A program made the translations under genes and the position numbers. Under the pieces are notes generated by a model that did no database searches, had not been told where the DNA came from, and saw only the letters and a list, made by a program, of their open reading frames with translations. From contig CAYWRO010000015.1 in NCBI GenBank assembly GCA_964460345.1, positions 1-60,918 of the forward strand: DNA of 60,918 nucleotides, written 5' to 3'. The DNA comes from CAYWRO01 sp964460345 (GTDB taxonomy: Bacteria; Planctomycetota; Phycisphaerae; Phycisphaerales; UBA1924). This document shows positions 56,683 through 60,918 of the stretch, one piece after another. The first letter of the stretch is position 1. Every line of letters starts with the position of its first letter.

Positions 56683-56973
56683 ATGGAGCGGTTGACTGAA
56701 GACCAGATCGAGGCATCGCTGTCGGAGCACCCGGAGTGGTCGGAGACCGGGGGCGCTATCCAGCGGACCTACCAGTTCGACGACTTCGCCGGCGCCATGA
56801 AGTTCGTTAACGCCGTGGCCGAGGCGGCTGAGAACGCCAACCACCATCCGGACATCCTGATCCGTTACAACAAGGTGACGCTGACGGTGTCCACGCACGA
56901 TGCGGGCGGACTGACGCACAAGGACTTCGATCTGGCGGCGCAGATTGACGGGATGGTGGAGGCGGGAGCGTAA
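56683..56973 (+). CDS. 4a-hydroxytetrahydrobiopterin dehydratase (PCD/DCoH)
   Basis: A 96-residue pterin-4a-carbinolamine dehydratase. The catalytic motif 'AENANHHPDILIRYNKVTL' has His54-His55-Pro56, and 'LTVSTHDAGGLTHKDFDLA' carries the conserved THxxGGLTxxDxxLA signature. It regenerates tetrahydrobiopterin or salvages related carbinolamines. GGGAG seven bases upstream fixes ATG 56683. TACGATAGT near 56615 resembles a -10 box. No phenylalanine hydroxylase gene is nearby, so the partner pathway (folate, molybdopterin) is uncertain. Confidence 0.94.
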   Translation: MERLTEDQIEASLSEHPEWSETGGAIQRTYQFDDFAGAMKFVNAVAEAAENANHHPDILIRYNKVTLTVSTHDAGGLTHKDFDLAAQIDGMVEAGA

Positions 56974-57039
56974 CAACGCTGAGTGCCGGGTTGCACCGAA
57001 CGCGCCCGCTTCACCAAGCTGGTTACGCGGCACGAGCCC

Positions 57040-57774
57040 TTACTTCAGTTCAACCGACCAGTACGCCTCGTCCAGGAAGGCCTTCCACGAGGCGTAGCGC
57101 TCCTGCCCCAGGCGGATCGCGATCAGCGGGTTGCGCTTCGGCTGCCGCGGCGGGCGGATCATCTTCATGTGGGCCTGCTCCGGCGTGCGGCCGCCCTTGC
57201 GGGCGTTGCACTTGACGCAGGCACAGACGAGATTCGTCCACGAATCCTCGCCGCCCTGTGAACGCGGCACGACGTGGTCAATCGAGAGCTCTGACGTCGG
57301 GAAGCTCTTGCCGCAGTACTGGCACTGGTTGTGGTCGCGCGCGAAAAGGTTGCGTCGGTTCAGCTTCACGTGCTGGGCCGGGAGGCGGTCGTAGCCGAGC
57401 AGGCGAATGACGCGCGGAACGGCCAGATCGAAGCGGACCGTGCGGATCCAGTCATGGCGGTCCGGCTCAAACTCGCGCTGAAGCTGCGAGAGCTCGGCCC
57501 AGGACTCAAAGTCGTAGTTGTAGTAGTGGCCCTCGTCGATGTGGATGACTTCCGCCAGGTCGCGGAAGAGCATGGTGAAGGCGCGGCGGGCGGATATGAC
57601 GCGCACGGCGACGTAAAGGCGGTTCAGGACGAGAACTTTGGAATCCAGGCCGCCGGCGAGGGCCGCGGCGGCCGCGGTACTGCCATCGCCGGGGACGCCG
57701 GCCCCGGCGGCTACCACCCCATTGGCACTCTGGTGCTCGAACGCTCCGCCGTTCTGTCGCGGCTGGCCTGGCAC
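57040..57774 (-). CDS. HNH endonuclease family protein
   Basis: A 244-residue protein with a C-terminal HNH nuclease domain: 'RNLFARDHNQCQYCGKSFPT' (first Cys pair), 'LSIDHVVPRSQGGEDSW' (catalytic Asp-His), 'TNLVCACVKCNARKGGRTPEQA' (Asn and second Cys pair). The N-terminal 60 residues are low-complexity. The middle ('LNRLYVAVRVISARRAFTML') is the conserved leader of the widespread stand-alone HNH family found next to housekeeping genes; its physiological role is unknown. The GTG at 57774 has AAGGA seven bases upstream. It is preceded by a good promoter and a short hairpin leader (57791-57841). Confidence 0.88.
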   Translation of the reverse strand: MPGQPRQNGGAFEHQSANGVVAAGAGVPGDGSTAAAAALAGGLDSKVLVLNRLYVAVRVISARRAFTMLFRDLAEVIHIDEGHYYNYDFESWAELSQLQREFEPDRHDWIRTVRFDLAVPRVIRLLGYDRLPAQHVKLNRRNLFARDHNQCQYCGKSFPTSELSIDHVVPRSQGGEDSWTNLVCACVKCNARKGGRTPEQAHMKMIRPPRQPKRNPLIAIRLGQERYASWKAFLDEAYWSVELK

Positions 57775-57790
57775 GACTCCATCCGTCCTT

Positions 57791-57841
57791 CCGGCCGTTG
57801 GGCCGGAGACAAAGAATACAGAACGAATGGCGAATCTTCAA
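57791..57841 (-). promoter_or_regulatory. Promoter and leader hairpin of the HNH gene
   Basis: On the minus strand: -35 TTGAAG (57841-57836), 17-bp spacer, -10 TATTCT (57818-57813). Transcription should start near 57806, where CCGGCC-CAAC-GGCCGG (57806-57791) forms a 6-bp hairpin directly upstream of the ribosome-binding site. Confidence 0.6.
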
Positions 57842-57984
57842 GTGCCGGGGGCGCAAGGAGTTAGTTAGGGGTTGGGTGGCCGTCCGTGGCCAGGCGTCCC
57901 GCCTGTGAGTACAACGGTGAAGCCGCGCGACGCCGGCGAGTGGGTGATTCCGGCGTTCCGTGGGCCGGCGCAGGGGCTGGGGCC

Positions 57985-58002
57985 GCTGGAAGCCGGCGTT
58001 CC
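57985..58002. repeat. Degraded GCCGGC-TGGAA repeat abutting the purH stop codon
   Basis: GCTGGAAGCCGGCGTTCC is a truncated copy of the end sequence of the 1717-1843 element. It stops at the base before the purH stop codon (58003-58005). Confidence 0.55.
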
Positions 58003-59595
58003 TCAGTGCCGGAAGTGCCGCACACCCGTCGTCATGCAGGTGACGCCGCGCTCCTCGCAGAGCTTGAAGGTGTCTTCATCGCGCTTGGAGCCGCCAGGAT
58101 GCACGATCATCGTGACGCCCGCCTCGATGAGCGTGCGGGGGCCGTCATCGAAGGGGAAGAACGCGTCGCCGACGGCGATGGAGCCTTTGGCGAGCGGGCC
58201 GGCCTTTTCAACGGCGAGCCGGCAGGCAGTGACGCGATCGACCTGGCCGGAGCCGATGCCGTAGAGCCGGGTCGCACCCTGCTGCTCGCCGCCGACGACG
58301 ATCGCGTTGGACGAGACGTACTTGCAGGCCATCTCGAGGACGGCCGCGGCGCGGAGTTGGGCGTCGGTCGGCCTTGGGCCGGCGCGGTGCGTCCACTGGT
58401 CGGGGCTGGCGATGCGCGAGTTGCGGTCCTGCACGAGCATGCCGCCCGGCACGGAGCGGTAGTCCAGCTTTCGCGCGGCGGAACCGCGGCGTTCGCCCGT
58501 GGCCAGCAGCCGAACGTTGGTCCAGCGGGCGCGGAGCTGCTCCAGGGCGCCGGGCTCGTAGGAGGGCGCCACGATTACCTCGAAGAAGGTGCCCTCCGCG
58601 CAGATGCGGGCCGCCGCGGTGGCATCGATCGGCTGGTTCGTCGCGAGGATGCCGCCGTAGGCGGCGCGCGGGTCGCCGGCGATGGCGGCGTCGACCGCCG
58701 CAGCGCAGGTCTGCGCGACGGCGAGGCCGCACGGGGTCGTGTGCTTGATGACGGCTGCGCCGACAAGGCCGGGTTCAAGTTTGCGGAGCGACTTGACGGC
58801 TTCAAGGGCGGCCGAACCGTCGGTGACGTTGTTGTAGCTGAGATCCTTGCCGTGAAGCTGCTCCGCGCCGACGATGCTGGGACCTGTCGAGGCCGGGTCG
58901 CGATAGAGCGAAGCCTGCTGGTGCGGGTTCTCGCCGTAGCGCAGGTCCGTGACCTTCGTGTAGCCGAGGCGGAGCACCTGCGGGAAGGCGTCGGGCGTGC
59001 GGCGGGAAAGGAAAGAGGCGATCGCGGCGTCGTACTCCGCTGTCTGGGCGAACGCGGAGGCGGCGAGTTCTGCGCGAAGCTGCAGCGTGGTCGCGCCGTC
59101 GTGGGCGTCCATTTCCGTGATGACGCGGTCGTACCGCCGCGGCGAGGTGACGACGGTCACCCACGGGTAGTTCTTGCTTGCCGCGCGAAGCATGGCCGGG
59201 CCGCCGATGTCGATGTTTTCGATGGCCTCGCTGAGGGCCACGTCGGGGTTGGCGACGGTCTTCTCGAAGGGGTAGAGGTTCAGGACGACCATGTCGATCG
59301 GCTTGATGCCGTGGGCGTTGCAGAACGCGACGTGGTCGGCGTTGTCGCGCAGGGCGAGCAGCGCGCCGTGAATCTTCGGGTGCAGCGTCTTGACGCGGCC
59401 GTCGAGCCCTTCGGGGAAGCCGGTGACCTCTTCAACGGGAATCACCTTCAAGCCCGCAGCGGAGAGCGCCGCGGCGGTACCGCCGGTGGAGATGAGTTCC
59501 ACGCCGCGGGCGGCCAAGCCCTTCGCAAAGGGTGCGAGATCGGTCTTGTCGCTGACGGAGATGAGCGCGCGGCGGATTGGGACGAGGTCAGTCAT
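58003..59595 (-). CDS. purH: Bifunctional AICAR transformylase / IMP cyclohydrolase
   Basis: A 530-residue enzyme for the last two steps of purine synthesis (AICAR to FAICAR to IMP). The N-terminal cyclohydrolase domain has 'RRALISVSDKTDLAPFAKGL', 'ISTGGTAAAL', 'GFPEGLDGRVKTLHPKIHG' and 'ENIDIGGPAMLRAASKN'. The C-terminal transformylase has 'DLRYGENPHQQASLY', 'VIKHTTPCGLAVA' (catalytic Lys-His), 'GDAFFPFDDGPRTLIEAGV' and the end 'TGVRHFRH'. The 'KHTTPCG' has Thr where most bacteria have Asn. Length is normal. The ATG at 59595 has no Shine-Dalgarno sequence; the AT-rich inverted repeat begins ten bases upstream. Confidence 0.96.
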   Translation of the reverse strand: MTDLVPIRRALISVSDKTDLAPFAKGLAARGVELISTGGTAAALSAAGLKVIPVEEVTGFPEGLDGRVKTLHPKIHGALLALRDNADHVAFCNAHGIKPIDMVVLNLYPFEKTVANPDVALSEAIENIDIGGPAMLRAASKNYPWVTVVTSPRRYDRVITEMDAHDGATTLQLRAELAASAFAQTAEYDAAIASFLSRRTPDAFPQVLRLGYTKVTDLRYGENPHQQASLYRDPASTGPSIVGAEQLHGKDLSYNNVTDGSAALEAVKSLRKLEPGLVGAAVIKHTTPCGLAVAQTCAAAVDAAIAGDPRAAYGGILATNQPIDATAAARICAEGTFFEVIVAPSYEPGALEQLRARWTNVRLLATGERRGSAARKLDYRSVPGGMLVQDRNSRIASPDQWTHRAGPRPTDAQLRAAAVLEMACKYVSSNAIVVGGEQQGATRLYGIGSGQVDRVTACRLAVEKAGPLAKGSIAVGDAFFPFDDGPRTLIEAGVTMIVHPGGSKRDEDTFKLCEERGVTCMTTGVRHFRH

Positions 59596-59604
59596 TGGCG
59601 ATCA

Positions 59605-59693
59605 GATGGCAAATGGCAAATTGCCAAATGGCAAATCAGAGATGCCGGTTCTGCGGTTCATTTGCTACTTGGCCATTTGCCATTTAGCAATTT
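59605..59693. repeat. AT-rich inverted repeat between a propeller lipoprotein gene and purH
   Basis: Two arms built of ATTTGCCATTTGG-type units (59605-59637 and 59660-59693) are imperfect inverted repeats of about 33 bp around a 22-bp GC-rich centre. Base composition is sharply lower in GC than all neighbours. The right arm ends about eight bases from the stop codon at 59702-59704 and the left arm about ten bases from the purH start. Confidence 0.7.
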
Positions 59694-59701
59694 CTTCTTG
59701 C

Positions 59702-60823
59702 TCAGTTTCGCGGCACGAACTTTCCGACCACGCCCTTCGCCCAGACTGCGTAGAGGTCGCCGTCGGCCAGTTCGGAGACGATGACGTCCTGCACGCCGGG
59801 CAGGGGGACGCGGTTCACCAGGGAGCCGTCGCGCGGGTCGAGCAGCGTCATGGTGTGCGTTCTGGCGTTCCAGACCATGAGATTGTCATTGCGCAAGCCG
59901 ATCACCGTGCCTTCCACGCCGTCGGCGTTCCAGAGTTCCCGCCCGGTGGCGGAGTCGAGCGCGGTGAGACCGGAGGCCGGCAGGGTAGCAAAGACGCGGC
60001 CCTCGATGTACGTCGGCTGGTGCTGCAGGGGGGCGCCGGTGCGGACGCGCCAGACCTGGCGGGCATCGGCGGCAGCAAAGGCGTAGAGGGAGTGGTCCGT
60101 GCTGGCGATGAACATCAGGTCGTCGCTGGCCGCGGTGTTGACGCTCGTGCCGCCGAAGATCTGCGCCCGGCCGGTGGAGGAGCCGGAGAGAGGATCGACG
60201 AACATGATGCCGCCGGCCTGCGAGACGATGCCGGCCAGCTCGCCGATGAGGATCGGGTCCGCCTCGACGCTCGCCTTGTTCATGAAGGAGTTGGTCCAGA
60301 TTGCGATGCCGTTGCTGACCTGGTGACCGATGACGTACCCGCCGGCGGTGCCGTAGACGAGAATGTCCTGCGCGACAACCGGACGCGTGTTGACGACGCG
60401 CGTAATCGACTGGCGGTCCTTGAGCGTGCTGGTCTGCACATCGTAAATGAAGACCTCACTCTCACTGGAGACGTAGAGGTTCTGTCCATCGCGGACGTTG
60501 CCGACGAACTTCACCAGGTCGCGGGCGGGCTTGTCCGACCAGCGGCGCACGCCGCTGTCGGCCTCGAGGACGCTGACAACGCTGGTCGTGTCCTGCACGA
60601 CGACGACGTCGTCGAAAAGGTCGAAGAACTCGACCGATCCGCCCGAGCCCATCTCGGGGTACCCCTCCCAGGCCATGCGGTAGCCGATGGCGGCCCAGGC
60701 GTCGTGGTCCACGTTGGCCGAACGGTCGCGCTGCCGTGAGCCGCAGGCAGAGAGGCAGGCCGCCGCGGCGGCGAGCGTCAGGGTGAGAGCAGTGGCGGTG
60801 AGGGTGGATCGGTTCATCCGCAT
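59702..60823 (-). CDS. PQQ/BamB-like beta-propeller lipoprotein
   Basis: A 373-residue exported protein with a signal peptide and lipobox 'LSAC' (Cys27). The rest is a PQQ-type beta-propeller with blades such as 'VVQDTTSVVSVLEADSGVRRW', 'YVSSESEVFIYDVQTSTL', 'MFIASTDHSLYAFAAADARQVW' and 'VFATLPASGLTALDSATGREL'. The layout resembles BamB, the lipoprotein scaffold of the outer-membrane barrel assembly complex, but no BamA or POTRA gene is adjacent and a generic propeller is equally possible. GGAGA nine bases before 60823 supports the start. It is upstream of purH on the same strand with the AT-rich repeat between. Confidence 0.85.
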   Translation of the reverse strand: MRMNRSTLTATALTLTLAAAAACLSACGSRQRDRSANVDHDAWAAIGYRMAWEGYPEMGSGGSVEFFDLFDDVVVVQDTTSVVSVLEADSGVRRWSDKPARDLVKFVGNVRDGQNLYVSSESEVFIYDVQTSTLKDRQSITRVVNTRPVVAQDILVYGTAGGYVIGHQVSNGIAIWTNSFMNKASVEADPILIGELAGIVSQAGGIMFVDPLSGSSTGRAQIFGGTSVNTAASDDLMFIASTDHSLYAFAAADARQVWRVRTGAPLQHQPTYIEGRVFATLPASGLTALDSATGRELWNADGVEGTVIGLRNDNLMVWNARTHTMTLLDPRDGSLVNRVPLPGVQDVIVSELADGDLYAVWAKGVVGKFVPRN

Positions 60824-60918
60824 CGTCGAGAGTCTCCGTCGGTTCGGTTGGTTGGAGGGGGAGGGGAGCAGGCGTGCGTGGTGGTGGAGGGGTGGAGTGA
60901 AAGGGCCGCAAGGCGGCG
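60824..60918. other. Upstream edge of window, G-rich
   Basis: 95 bp holding runs of two to five guanines (GGTTGG, GGAGGGGGAGGGG, GGTGGTGGAGGGG) on the plus strand. The G-runs could form a quadruplex on that strand. No gene start is visible before the window ends. Confidence 0.4.

Noticed and set aside
1..60918. CRISPR arrays, rRNA or tRNA genes
   Set aside because: No regularly spaced direct repeats with unique spacers and no recognisable tRNA cloverleaf or rRNA sequence were found by eye; the repeats present are palindromic and irregular.

Overview
The window is GC-rich, gene-dense chromosomal DNA, most likely from a planctomycete of the class Phycisphaerae or a close relative. The evidence is the paired C-terminal 'VDVFDLLAYLD.WF' modules (the GC-type dockerin of Phycisphaerae) in four large secreted proteins, two pseudopilins of the H-X9-DG type, an LEPR-XLL-like N-terminus, PA14/beta-propeller/DUF1080 architecture, and several families of intergenic palindromes. 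No rRNA, tRNA or CRISPR array was recognised. Taxonomy is inferred from protein style only.

Layout. 1-4 kb: two DUF481 outer-membrane barrel proteins flank an MscS channel, all on the minus strand. 4-13 kb: ABC-F ATPase, lipid-anchored amidase, and a 1714-residue secreted dockerin protein. 12-24 kb: YmdB-like phosphoesterase, argG, secreted EEP nuclease, YggS, peroxiredoxin, gpmI, a DoxX-like membrane protein, TPR protein, a small winged-helix protein and a methyltransferase-like protein. 24-28 kb: thioredoxin-like protein, membrane zinc-ribbon protein, a tandemly duplicated pseudopilin, and an IS200-like/RAYT HUH transposase gene embedded in palindromic repeats. 28-40 kb: gdhA, two secreted dockerin proteins (one a trypsin-like protease), and a PA14/DUF1080 protein, then rpsA. 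41-50 kb: an orphan exported protein, gyrA, a STAS/ABC-ATPase pair, a DUF4105 membrane protein and a coiled-coil lipoprotein. 50-61 kb: giant FG-GAP surface protein, SpoIIE-type phosphatase, DUF192 lipoprotein, GluQRS, PCD/DCoH, HNH nuclease, purH, PQQ-propeller lipoprotein.

Core genes (argG, gpmI, rpsA, gyrA, purH, gdhA) are interleaved with cell-surface genes in short transcription units. Likely co-transcribed sets are the two minus-strand dockerin genes (34837 to 30358, 46-bp gap, ending at a strong terminator), GluQRS-DUF192 (25-nt overlap) and STAS-ABC (ATGA overlap).

The most interesting signal is non-coding. A RAYT-like transposase gene is bracketed by copies of a two-part palindromic repeat (GGAACGCTTCC joined to TGACGGGCGCGTCTCTG). 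That repeat recurs at three other places in the window. At five of six gene ends it lies within about 20 nt of the stop codon, in the same orientation relative to the gene. Other palindromic families (GCCGGC-TGGAA type, GTGGCACGG type, an AT-rich ATTTGCCATTTGG type) also abut stop codons. One has been captured in frame inside the ABC-F gene, and one forms a 127-bp element with 23-bp terminal inverted repeats around a G-run. The duplicated pseudopilin promoters carry a 6-bp-stem palindrome in the -35/-10 spacer with a compensatory base-pair change. Four genes have a -10-like hexamer 5-7 nt before the ATG and no Shine-Dalgarno sequence, suggesting leaderless transcripts.
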